From: Smittia aterrima
Lineage: Eukaryota > Arthropoda > Insecta > Diptera > Chironomidae
Reading direction: 5' to 3'
Length of the DNA stretch: 64,000 nucleotides
Assembly (NCBI GenBank): GCA_033063855.1
Contig: CP093830.1
Coordinates: forward strand, 20,398,854 to 20,462,853
This document shows positions 10,983 through 21,485 of this stretch, one piece after another; the first letter of the stretch is position 1, and each line of letters opens with the position of its first letter. Below the pieces are notes generated by a model. That model had not been told where the DNA came from. It saw only the letters and a list, made by a program, of their open reading frames with translations, and made no database searches. The position numbers were made by a program, and so were the translations under genes.

Positions 10983-13605
10983 TTTCACTAATTGATCAGT
11001 TTCTGGTTTGGTTAATTTAACTTTATTGATAAAATTCACTTTCGAATATTTTTCTTTTCTTTGCTTCGCACTCTCACGAATTGTTGTCTGATGCACAATT
11101 TGTCAAACGAAATTAATCATAATCGCGATTAACGACCGAGACCGGCTTAGTTTCACCGTTTTCATGCTTAATGTTATGCAATTCTCATCTCATTTTTCTG
11201 TTAAAATGTTTACACGGGATTTCACTTTCACGTCGACCGTCTCGTCGCGAATCTGATCAGCAACTGAATCAGCAATTGAAAGCAAGAGTGAAATGTTAAA
11301 CTCTTTGCTCGGAGAGAAGAAAGAAATAAAATAAAAATGAAACTGGAATTGCACAATCGTTTATGAGAAATGAAATGAAGTTGAGCACTCGCTGAAAAAA
11401 AAAATCATCAACGACGCTGACCTTGATTTACATTTTAACATTCATTCATTAAGAGTTTCCGCGACAAGTTGCGCAACACGAGAGTTGCTCTCAAAAAGTT
11501 ATGCTTTGAAAAGAATTTGGCAAAATGTATTTGCATAACTCACAATTACGGCGGATACGCTTTTATTCGCGAAATAATTGTCAGACCTAAAAAAACAAGG
11601 TTTCGACATTTTCAAAATTAAAATATAAATAAGTTTATTTAAAGCAAAGCAAACCCTAAAATGAAGTTGAAGAGAAGATTTTAAATATTTATTGAAGATG
11701 AAAAGCTTTCGTTGATTGTTCTTTCAATTTTCCCGTCTTCACCTGTTGCTTCCTCTGAAGAGTTTTTCATCGTTTTATTCATCGTTTAGTCAGAAGTTAT
11801 GAAGCAATAAATATTACGATGAAGGTGAATTAATCCATTTTGTGCTTAAACAGCTCTCATTCTTCTCGAGATTTAAAGTCATTTTCATTCGAAATACATT
11901 TCTATTCTCCAAAGACTCTTAAATATTTTAATTTCATTACAATACGAGTTTCTCCTGGAACTCTCTTGAGGAAATCCGTAAGCCTTCATTATCCTGTGAG
12001 AAAACCTTCACAAAAAATTGTTTCAGGTGAAGTGAGAAACGGATAAAGAAAGAACAAAACACGAGGAAACATTGAAGTGGTCGCTGCTTTGTTGTTGCCT
12101 CCACTCGAAATGAAAACTTTCACTATGCTCAATTGTATCTTCCGAAGCTTTTTTTCCTCGTTCTCTGCTCGGCGTGTTTTTGCATCTGGTCGGAAAAATA
12201 AATTTTCTATCTTCACTCCTTGTTTTTGTGGCTCATGAATTGTTCACAAACGAATACTTCAGTCTATCTTCCTCATCTTGATGCCTTTTAAAACTTAAAT
12301 TTATGGAAAACTTTTCAGAAAACAAAAGTTTTTGCGGTGAAGAAGTTTTATTCTTTCTCAGACGAGAGTGAGAGAAGAGGAAGAAAAAGTTTTCTTTTTT
12401 TGTTGTGAGTTTGGTGGAAATTTGTTGAAGTGAATGAAAGTTTCCGACACTGAATTAGCGTTTTGCACTTTTCGGAAGGATCAAAGAAGTTATTGAGATT
12501 AAAAGCTTTCGAGGAAAGGCTTTTAAAAAGCTCTCCCACTTCATATGCCAAATAAATACAGTTCAGCCAGAAAAACCAATTAAAAGCTTCACAGCAGGCG
12601 AATAAACTTTCATAATTTATTTCCGACAACAAATTTGCGTGTTTGACTGAACTTGGCTGGTCGGAAAGTTATGCGAAAAACCATTTTATTTGATCAATCA
12701 ATCAGAACTAGTCTCTCTCGTCTAGTGCTGTGATAATCATCACTGAATTAAGCAAACAGTCAGTGTAATAAAATAATACTTAAGCAGACGTGTTCCGATT
12801 CGATAACATCATTATGCCCTCTTGAAATGAATTGAATCATCAAACAGGAGGATGAAGGGAGTCGATGCTCAGGAGAACGGAAAATATTGATTTAAATTGA
12901 TTGCAGAGAACACTCGAGTTGTTGGTGGAAATTCGATTACAAATTCTGTGATGAACACAACTCGAAGGAACAACTCGTAACCGGATTACAACATCAGTCA
13001 GACAATGAAATCAAGAACGAAGCATCCAAAGTAATCGTCGGTAGAAAAAAAAGCTTTCATATCGCCAATCAAATCTGTTATCCCTTCGAAAGCTTTCACA
13101 TTCATCGACCGAAATTCATTATTTTAAAACATCTCGATGAAAGTAGATTACGAACTTCATAAATTATTCTCGTCTGTAACAGAATGATTTTGAAAACTGT
13201 TTCATTTCAATTTATTTGTCAAGAGAGTAAACCAACGAATGATTCGGTCATGCGCGATACGAAGCTTCGTCCAGTGGCTTTCAAAATCTTCTCGAACTAC
13301 TCGCTCATGAAACTTTCAATTGAGTGCTGCTTCAGCTTTTGATTGAGATGGATGGGACTCTGTGTGTTAGAGAGTAAACTTTAAACTACGAATTGATGCA
13401 GTTGCGTCAACAGGAAACTTTAAAGTTTTAATGAACTGTTGTGATTCAAGAAGCCACAAAATAAATAACTTGAGGGAGCTTTGGGTTTTAGCAGAATATA
13501 TTAAGATTCAACAAGACACACAATAATAGTTTGCGACTTAGAATTTTAAGGGAAGTCTTCAACGCTTGGAGCAAAGAACAGATTGTCGGATAAAGCTTTT
13601 CTCAT
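10983..13605. other. gene-poor intergenic DNA
   Basis: Nothing convincingly coding. The sequence is AT-rich with many GAAAGCTTT-like words and short poly-A/T tracts. The PLA2 promoter should lie just above 10982. Confidence 0.5.
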
Positions 13606-13749
13606 TTACTTGATCGCATCAAAAAGATTTCTCGCCGCAAGTTCATCCGGTTTTCCCCGCAAGTCGTTGAAATCTTTCCGGTTTCTAACAAAATCAAGAT
13701 TCAGTATCTTTCTCTTCAAATCCATCACGTTAAGGTCGAAGTCATCGCC
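13606..13749 (-). CDS. coding-like segment, possible terminal exon of an unknown gene
   Basis: On the minus strand an open segment follows a possible acceptor (GTCACAG) near 13750 and ends in TAA at 13608-13606. It reads GDDFDLNVMDLKRKILNLDF and continues with FVRNRKDFNDLRGKPDELAA. The charged, repeat-free composition resembles real protein more than the surrounding frames. I recognise no family and could not connect it to an upstream exon, so it may be a chance frame. Confidence 0.2.
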   Translation of the reverse strand, partial: GDDFDLNVMDLKRKILNLDFVRNRKDFNDLRGKPDELAARNLFDAIK

Positions 13750-16457
13750 GGCTGTGACGAAACTCTTAAAGTTCCGAAGTTAAAGTTCTCCAACAAATGA
13801 AACTGAACAATCAGCAGCATTTGGTATTCTTTGGTTCGTTTGTGTCGAAGCCGTAAATTTCTGGCCTGGTCTCTCTTTGAATCTTTGCCATGCATGATCC
13901 ATTTCCTGACTCAATATAAAAGAAATAAAATTTCCTTTTGCTCTTCCGTAAGTTCACGTAATTTTATTTATTTTTATGGAGGTGAACATCAGCAAGATTT
14001 TCCTTATTTCGGCAACCTCACATCCTTCCTAATAAAACAAATCAAACGCCATTTCTCTCTGTAGACTTCTGACCAAACGAGGCATAAAAGTTGTTTGGTT
14101 CGGCAGACAAACTGCGACGAAAAAAAAAATTCTTTTTGCCTCATAAAAATCATGCGATGAAACGGAAGCTCGGCAGACGAGAGGCAAAAACTTTATTGTT
14201 GCGTGAACGTCGAGCCCTGAAGGGAATATTAAATTGATATGAAGGAAGATGTGACGTTTAAAGATATTTAGCGAAAGCAATTTCCTCGCTGCGAGGCTGC
14301 AAATAAATCGTAAAAACGACAAATCAGATTTTTTTTCTCTCCTCTCTCACTCTCTCTGCGAATTAATTCTGTCGATGTTTGCAATCAACATTGGATAAAT
14401 ATTCTGATGTCCGCCAATTATATGAACAAAAGAACGAGACATACCTTGTCGACAATTCGTCGATGCAAGCAAGAAATTGCTTCTCCTTCTCTTGCTTCAT
14501 CGACTCACGTATCATTCCAACATGACAACCTAATTAATTAGACTCACTTTGCTTTGCCATTTTGATAATGCGGAAATTGCCTCGAAGCGTTTTCAGCGTC
14601 GAGTTTCCTTTATCAATTAATGAAATTAATTGACAACTTCATTGAAAAAAAATTGACTGAAAAGCTAACAGAGCTTGAACTTTCAATAAATTCTTAGAGA
14701 ATAAAATTAAATTATCTGAGCGACGTATTTTTAGGTCAGAAGACTAAAGAAAATATCAATTACAGAAAATTGATTCAAGTTCAAATTGAAAACAGAAGAA
14801 AGTTGATGACACTCCTTCAAAACTAAAATATTTATGCGATTTTCCATCTTGTTCCATCTTAAATTTCAGATAAAAGTTCTTAACTCGATTTCAAGCGAAT
14901 CAGTGAAGCTCTTTACCCTTCACTTCATCCAGTCTCGTAATTTATTCTCGTTGTTTCGAGGAAAACTGTCGCATACAGATTTTGCTCTCATGTATCTAAA
15001 TTAATTTTTATCATCTTCTACGAGCTTCATAATTCAATCATCTTGACACCAGTCGAGCAAAGCTCTCACGAGAGACTTTAAAGCTGCAAACTTTACTTCC
15101 CCACTGGAAGTTCAGTGAAGTATGTGCTGTGAGAATTCAATGGAAATCTGTTTTTTTATATAAAATATTTACGACGATGAATTAATTTTCTTGTGAAAGC
15201 TTTTAAGCTTCAAACATGAGCTTACATAAAATTTAATAAAAAGCTTTGAACACGTTAATTACTAAATTCCTCTCAAATCAAAACAAAGAAAGAGATTTGC
15301 CTTCTACGTGTCATGTAAATAATTGACAATCTGCCTCATGAAAAGCTTCTCAAATCGAATGAGCTTCCCCTGCTCTTCAAACTTTCAAAACCATTAAAAT
15401 TTCAGATTGAATTTGGCAAACGGAAAATTGGCAAAATTTTCCCAATCCGAAATGGAAAATGTTGCAGCTTCGAACAGAAAGCTCGGAATAAAAAGCGTGC
15501 ATCGAAAAGCTCTCAAAGGACGAGTTCTATCGAAATTTGCATTTTTAATAGCTCTCGAAAATGGGAAAATAAAAGAGCATGTTGCATAAGATCGGTTTCA
15601 TTTGCATTTTCCGCTTCAAACGACGAGAAGGGAACAAGAAGTAAAACAACAACTGAGTGTCCGTTTATAATCGAATTTTCTACATCATTTTGGCATGAAC
15701 ATGCTAGTGGCTGTAGGAAAACAAGAAGAGACTCTAATGTAGGCCATTTGAAAGCACACACAAAATAAATAAAGTTCAAGTACCGTAAATAGGCGTATGA
15801 GGGAGGGAGAGCGAGAGATGGCCAGCGAGTGAATGTAGCAAAGGTGGAAAGATGTTGTTTTAAACACGATTATGCACTTTATGTGTGTGTTTGCTTTGAA
15901 TTCCCCCTCGAATGCAATGATGAGGTTTATGTGCACTCTATTTTGCCATTTAAATCTGCATTATTTAATAGGTCAATACCACAGAAGAGCTCGAGACTGA
16001 GAAGGAGGCATGAACACTAATTTATTCTCGCTTTGTTGTCACTCAAATCCGGAAATTCTCTTTTGTTTAGGAATCCCGAGAGTCTTTGATTAAGCTTTCC
16101 GATTAAGATATTTGTGGGAGAACGTCAATAAATTGTTTTGCTTCAGTCTTTCAGAGCTGATTAAGAATTTATGCGTCACAACTGCTGCTGCTGCATTTTG
16201 CATGAAGTTTGAGGTTTTATGCTCGAAATAGTTCCGCAGAATCGAATTTATTCATCGATGTGTGTGATGAGAATATTGAGCTCTTTGCCTTGAATTGTTA
16301 ACAAAATCATTGCTCCGGCCAAATCCAACTTAGCGATTAAATTTTAATGATTTTCAAAAATTCAAAAAACAAAGTTCAAAAGTTTTAGTCTTCTCAGATT
16401 TTTGTTTATCTTTTGCAAGATTTCAGAATTTTCCAATATAACTTACTTAGACTCGCT
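13750..16457. other. gene-poor intergenic DNA
   Basis: No supported gene. Frames such as 14029-14322 (-) and 15829-16020 (+) lack motifs and good starts. The last 100 bp contain the 5' element shared by the ZAD cluster. Confidence 0.5.
16388..16412 (+). promoter_or_regulatory. conserved 25-bp 5' element, copy 1
   Basis: Perfect 25-bp word (begins GTCTTCTCAG, ends TTTATCTT) 45 bp before the ATG of ZAD gene 1. The same word precedes the other cluster members at 17755, 19511, 21411 and 24083. The TCTTCTCAG part could also be a 3' splice site of a 5'-UTR intron. Confidence 0.6.
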
Positions 16458-17550
16458 ATGAATAGTTCCTTTAATCTTGAAGATAATCGAGATTGCCTCA
16501 CGCCAAATTCTGAAGTGAATGTGATGGATTTGCTTATCGAAAAAGCTGAGATTCCCACAAAATCCGTCGATGTGAGTTAAATATTTTTGCTTTGTAACTC
16601 AATTGAAAATTTTTATGATTTTAAGATCAACGAAGACAATGCTTTCTGGCAGGCACAGATAGAAATATTAAATTTCAAATTAAACATGAGAAATCGAAAT
16701 GATTTTGAAAAAGACAAAATATTTAAAACATTCGATAGCTCTGACGAAGAAGAAATTATCAGAAAATGGTATTGCCGTTGCTGTTCGTTATCCTTCAAGG
16801 CCACTTGTTTGAAGAAGATAAGTAAATCCACTGCAGAGAAATTATACAAAATTTCTGGTGTCGATGTGAGTTGTCAAAATAACTAAGCTAAGATCATTAA
16901 AATATCATTTTATCTTCTACAGGTTCAACCCGAAAGATTGTGTTCAAGACTTATTTGCGAGAAATGTTCTCATCTCATTGAGAAGGCGATCAACATCAGC
17001 GAGAAACCTAAGGAAGCAGATGAAGAGTCGGAACAAACGCAGCTGCAAACAAATGGATACGTCAACAATGACAATGCAGGATCAACGTTAAGAATTGATC
17101 GAGTAGATGCTGGACATAGCCAACTGACGGAAGAATTACCAAGTCACAAATGTGAAATTTGTGGAAAGTTTTATTCAAAGAAATATTCCTTAAAATATCA
17201 CATCGATCGAGTTCACAACAAAACTAAGAAATTTGACTGCGATATCTGCGAGTATTCAGTTCCTTTTAAAGCTTCACTTCAGGATCATATCAATCATCGC
17301 CACAATCAAACTCATCTATTCAAGTGTTCGTTCGAAGGTTGCTTAAAGTTCTTCAAAACAAAATCAGATGCTAAAAACCATCTTGCAGTTCATTTTGGTA
17401 AGATTTACGAGTTTTAGTTTAGATTTCGACACAGTTTTCATTTAAATATTTTCAGATATCAGACCTTTCATCTGTGAGTGTGGAAAAGATTACAAAACAA
17501 GGCAAGGTCTAGCTCAACATCGTCGGATCCATACAAAGAGAAATCAGTAG
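16458..17550 (+). CDS. ZAD/C2H2 zinc-finger protein, cluster gene 1
   Basis: Exons 16458-16571, 16626-16865, 16923-17397 and 17456-17550 give 307 residues. By alignment with genes 3 and 4 the N-terminus corresponds to a first ZAD, but its zinc ligands are gone: CRVC became NRDC, and the CDTC of exon 2 is missing (AFWQAQ). A second ZAD is intact (CRCC ... ICEKC) and split by the exon 2/3 intron at SGVD|VQ. An acidic Gln/Asn-rich linker leads to four C2H2 fingers: HKCEICGKF, FDCDICEYS, FKCSFEGCL (Cx4C), and a last finger with the irregular spacing C-x-C (FICECGKDY). ZAD mediates dimerisation and nuclear function in insect zinc-finger regulators, and the C2H2 part binds DNA. The target is unknown. 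The frame is open throughout, so it is probably expressed. Confidence 0.82.
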
Positions 17551-17754
17551 TTCACATGTAATTGTATGACAATTCACTGACTGTTCTAATACATAATTGC
17601 TCACAGTTGATTGAAAGGATCCGATTAAACAATCGTTGGCAATCGACAATATTAATTTCTATTGTCCTTCGATCAGATTCATTGTTGTAAGAAATATAAA
17701 TCCGGCCCAATTTCAACGATTAATAAAAATTAAAAACAAAATTCAAAAGTTTTT

Positions 17755-17779
17755 GTCTTCTCAGATTTTTGTTTATCTT
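17755..17779 (+). promoter_or_regulatory. conserved 25-bp 5' element, copy 2
   Basis: Identical to copy 1; precedes exon 1 of ZAD gene 2. Confidence 0.6.
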
Positions 17780-17869
17780 CGCAAGGATTCTGGATATTTT
17801 ATTTCTTTCGCCTAAACTGACCTTGAAGATTGTCGTGATTGTGTGACGTTAAGTTCTAATGTAAATGTG

Positions 17870-19084
17870 ATGAATTTGTTCAGCGAGAAAGCTGAGATTT
17901 CTACAAAAGCTAGCGAAGTCGATGTAAATTTATTATTTTTGTTAGTCGATCGAATATTTAATTAAAGTTATAATTTTAAGATTCACGAAGACGATGCCTG
18001 CTGGCAGACTGAGATGGAAATATTAAATTTCAAGCTAAACATCAGAGACTGGGAGGATTTTGGAGAAGACAAGTCGCCTGGAAGATTCGAGGACGAAGAA
18101 GAAATGTTTCGCAATTGGGTTTGTCGTTGCTGTTCAGTATCCGTGAACGACACTTACTTGAAAATGATGAATGTGACCACTGCAAAGAAATTATTCCATA
18201 TTATTGGTGTCAATGTAAGTTTTCAAAACAATTTAAATAATTGATCATTTATTTTTTTATCTCTTTACAGGTTTTTGCTGAAGGATTGTGCTCAAGACTC
18301 ATTTGCGAGAAATGTTTCGAACTCATCGAAAAGTCTATGAACATGGAAGGAGAAGAGATCTTCTATTCTAATCAGCGATGCGAGGAGTCAGACGAAAATA
18401 CGGAACAAACACAGTTTGAAGAAAACGAAGACATCAACAATAATGCAGGATCGTTTAACATCAGCGAGAAAGAGATTTTCAACTGTAACGATAGCACAGA
18501 AGTAGATGAAGAATCGGAACAAACACAGCTTCAAACAAATGGATACATCAACAACGACCACGCAGGATCAACGTTAATAATCGATCGAGTAGAATCTAAA
18601 ACGACTGCTGCTGATTCCGGACAAAGCCAACTGACGAAAGAATTGCCTAGCAACAAATGTGAAACTTGTGGAAAGTTTTATTCGAGAAAATATGGTCTAA
18701 AACGTCACATCGATGCCGTTCACACCAAAATTAAGAAATTTGACTGCGACTTCTGCAAATATTCAACAAACACGAAAAATAACATCCGGGGTCACATGAA
18801 TTATCGCCACAATCAAACTCGTCCATTCAAATGTTCATTTGAAGGTTGCTCGAACTCCTTCAAAACAAAATCAGATGCTAAAAAGCATGAAGTAGTTCAT
18901 TCTGGTAAGATTTTAGATTTTTCGTTTGGATTTCGACAAAATTTTCATTTAAATATTTTCAGATGTCAGATCTTTCATCTGTGAGGAATGTGGTGAAGGT
19001 TTCAAAAGAATCCAATGTATGTATAAACATCGTCGTCGGTATTGCACTAAGAGAAATCAAGCCACTTCACATGCAACGGTCTAA
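17870..19084 (+). CDS. ZAD/C2H2 zinc-finger protein, cluster gene 2 (ancestral start lost)
   Basis: Exons 17870-17923, 17981-18214, 18271-18904 and 18963-19084 give 347 residues from the first available in-frame ATG (MNLFSEKAE). Exon 1 has open frame further upstream (LEDCRDCVTLSS), retaining the first-ZAD CRDC pair, but the start seen in the related copy at 19580 is deleted here and an in-frame TAA lies above it. Translation therefore probably starts inside the first ZAD. The CDTC pair of that ZAD is also degraded (ACWQTE). The second ZAD (WVCRCCS ... LICEKCF) is intact. Four fingers follow: KCETCGKFY, FDCDFCKYS, FKCSFEGCS, and FICEECGEGF, which ends H-x4-C. Downstream frames are intact, so this is a gene with a remodelled N-terminus or a very young pseudogene. 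Confidence 0.7.
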
Positions 19085-19281
19085 CATTCCTCTAAACGTT
19101 ATCATTTACTTCGCCTTGTGATCCAGTTTTGACTTCTCCCATTTCTCTTTAAAATATTAATTTTGTAAGCCTAATTCGGTAATTGTTAATTCTTTAATCA
19201 AGTAATAAATTTTTACTTATAGACTTCTGCCTCAAAGCTTTCATTGTTCAGTTCAGTTTTGGTTCAGTTTTATTTATGAAG

Positions 19282-19535
19282 AGATCATTAAAAAACAAAA
19301 AAGAATTGCAATTAGTTGAATTCCAAAAGAAATTTCAAGAAAACTCAGTGAAAAAGAATTCGCAACTCTTCAAATAGCAAGCAAGCCAAGAAATTTGATC
19401 GAAATTTATTCAAGTTCAACAAAATTGAAAGCTCTTGCACGAGTCTGCCAAGCTTTCAACTTTTCTGATGTGATGAAAAGTGTAACGAATCTGAAAATTC
19501 AAAAGTTTTTGTCTTCTCAGATTTTTGTTTATCTT
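19282..19535 (+). repeat. duplicated 5' block of the ZAD cluster, copy A
   Basis: About 250 bp that recurs at 21187-21435 and 23866-24107 with high identity, each ending in the conserved 25-bp element. It was evidently co-duplicated with the adjacent ZAD exon 1. Confidence 0.75.
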
Positions 19536-19579
19536 CGTGAAAATTCAAAATTTCTAAAGTTCTCTTACTTAGACTCGCA

Positions 19580-19777
19580 ATGGATAGATCTATTGACCTT
19601 GAAGGTCGTCGTGATAGTCTAACGTTAAGTTCTAAAGTAAATGTGATGAATTTGGGCAGCGAGAAAGCTGAGATTTTGGCAAAAACTTGCGAAGTCGATG
19701 TAAATTTATTATTTTTTTAGTCGATCGAATATTTAATTAAAGTTATAATTTAAGATTCACGGAGTCGACGCCTGCTG
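19580..19777 (+). pseudogene. truncated ZAD gene copy (exon 1 and start of exon 2)
   Basis: ATG at 19580 opens an exon 1 (MDRSIDLEGRRDSLTLSS) closely matching gene 2, ending at a GTAAAT donor (19700). The intron and the first 20 or so bases of exon 2 follow (from 19755), after which similarity stops abruptly. The first-ZAD cysteines have been replaced (CRDC to RRDS). No ZAD2 or fingers follow. This is a 5' fragment from tandem duplication. It preserves the start codon that gene 2 has lost. Confidence 0.75.
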
Positions 19778-20267
19778 TTTTGTTTTTGTTCAGTGTTATT
19801 TATGAAGTTTTCACGCGTCTGCTTCCACTTTAGTGTTGATTTGTTTTCCTTCGACATTTACCTTGAGCAAGTAATTGGAATGTAAAGGAAATATCCTTCA
19901 ACGGCTCGGTCCGCCCAATAGATTTGGTCCGATGTGCTCGATCCCACGGACACTCTCAATCATCTCATTTTGTCTGATATTTTGTTAAAGCACGACAGAA
20001 ATCGCGACACAAAATCAAAACCAATCAACAAGTCGAAATACTGCGATGGATACAAAGGTGGAAATGGTTCTCGCTACTATCTGAAACAACAAAATATTAA
20101 ACACTTAATTAATTTATCGAAACAAAATTTAAATTTTCGAAATATTTTTATTGTAAAAAGTTTTTAACTTTAAATTTTGAAGCTGAAAAAAAAATCTTTA
20201 TTAAATCTACTAAGAATTTTTACATTGCAAATTTACAATAAATTAAAAAATATTAAAAAAATATTTT
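19778..20267. other. unassigned spacer between cluster members
   Basis: A GTG-initiated plus-strand frame (19934-20167, with LDPTDTLNHLILSD and KSKYCDGYKGGNGSRYY) looks somewhat protein-like but has no ATG, no clear acceptor and no recognised family. A minus-strand AATAAA lies near 20195-20203. Confidence 0.3.
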
Positions 20268-20496
20268 CTTCCTCCAGATGGTCCAAAATATTGTCTTCCG
20301 TCTACTCCAGCTCCGTTCTTCTTGATTTTACCTAAAATGAAAAAAACAACATAAAATTTCGAAAAATAAGTTTTTTAACTAGATTTCTAATATTTTTTTA
20401 ATGGCAAAAGATTCTTCTTCAGTTGTAGATATTTGAGAACGCTGTCGAAAGAACCTTTTGCAAATTAAAAAAATATTAGAAAACGAGCTAAATAAT

Positions 20497-20829
20497 CTAT
20501 TTGAAGCAGAATCCGAAACAGCAGAAGCTCCAGAATCCGCCATCGGGTTCCTTCTCAGGCGATTCCTCTGCCCAAGAACAACCACCCGATGCTTCTGGTT
20601 CCTTCATCTCTTCTGCTTTCTTGCTGTTTCCCGGATCCTGTTTCATTACCTGTGGGTTCCCTTCGCATTTCACTTCAAAAGAGAACCCATTCATTCTATA
20701 ATCCCACCACCATTCGTCTTCGCTTTCGTCCTTGCTTTCGTCTTCGCTATCGTCTTCACTTATGTCTTCCCATTCGTCATCTTGTTCCTCTTCTTCCCAT
20801 GAGTTATCGTAATCAGCTTTCGATTCCAT
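20497..20829 (-). CDS. small acidic protein of unknown function
   Basis: A single open frame of 110 residues from ATG 20829 to TAG 20497. A good acceptor (poly-T then TAG at about 20841) lies just before the ATG, which suggests a spliced 5' UTR. Residues about 11-42 are extremely acidic (EEEEQDDEWEDISEDDSEDE), followed by WWWDYRMNGF and a Cys/Phe-rich end (GGFWSFCCFGFCFK). There is no signal peptide and no known domain. It lies in the opposite orientation inside the ZAD cluster. Further minus-strand exons may follow, such as 20331-20245, which encodes GKIKKNGAGVDGRQYFGPSG after a TTTTAG acceptor, with a poly(A) signal near 20200. An internal CAG|GTAATG could be a donor. It may be a lineage-specific gene or a low-complexity chance frame. 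Confidence 0.4.
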   Translation of the reverse strand: MESKADYDNSWEEEEQDDEWEDISEDDSEDESKDESEDEWWWDYRMNGFSFEVKCEGNPQVMKQDPGNSKKAEEMKEPEASGGCSWAEESPEKEPDGGFWSFCCFGFCFK

Positions 20830-21186
20830 TTTGATTTTCCTAAAAAAAAATTAATAAAAATAATTAATATTTGTTTGTTTCTGGTTAATTCTTCAATTAA
20901 ACACTGTACTCGAATGAGTACTCGAGTTATAAAATGGAAAAACAAGAAAAAAAGATTTATCACTCTTGTTTTCCCACTTAATTTTATTTTTTTCACTCAC
21001 CGTGTCGATCTTCCTTCGTTTTATTTAACAATAAATTGTAAATTACTGAAACTCCAAAGTTTGCTGAGACCCCAATTTTCTAAAAAAAATTGTGAAAAAA
21101 AAAGTTTGCTTCGATTGGAAAACTTTTTTTTTTAAATTCATGTTTTGTGTCAAGTTCAACTTTTTTGGAACTGAAAACTTGCAGAA

Positions 21187-21435
21187 GATCATTAAGAAAC
21201 AATAAAGAGTTGCAATTAGTTGAATTCCAAAAGAAATTTGAAGAAAACTCAGTGAAAAGGAATTCTCAAGTCTTCAAATAGCAAGCCAAGAAATTTGATC
21301 GAAATTTATTCAAGTTCAACAAAATTGAAAGCTCTTGCACGAGTCTGCCAAGCTTTCAACTTTTCCGATGTGACGAAAAGTGTAACGAATCTGAAAATTC
21401 AAAAGTTTTTGTCTTCTCAGATTTTTGTTTATCTT
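21187..21435 (+). repeat. duplicated 5' block of the ZAD cluster, copy B
   Basis: Homologous to 19282-19535 and 23866-24107. It ends in the perfect 25-bp element (21411-21435), 50 bp before the ATG of the ZAD-Set1 chimera. Confidence 0.75.
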
Positions 21436-21485
21436 TGGTATTTCGGGATTTAGGAATTTTTAAATTTACTTTGATTAAACTCGCT

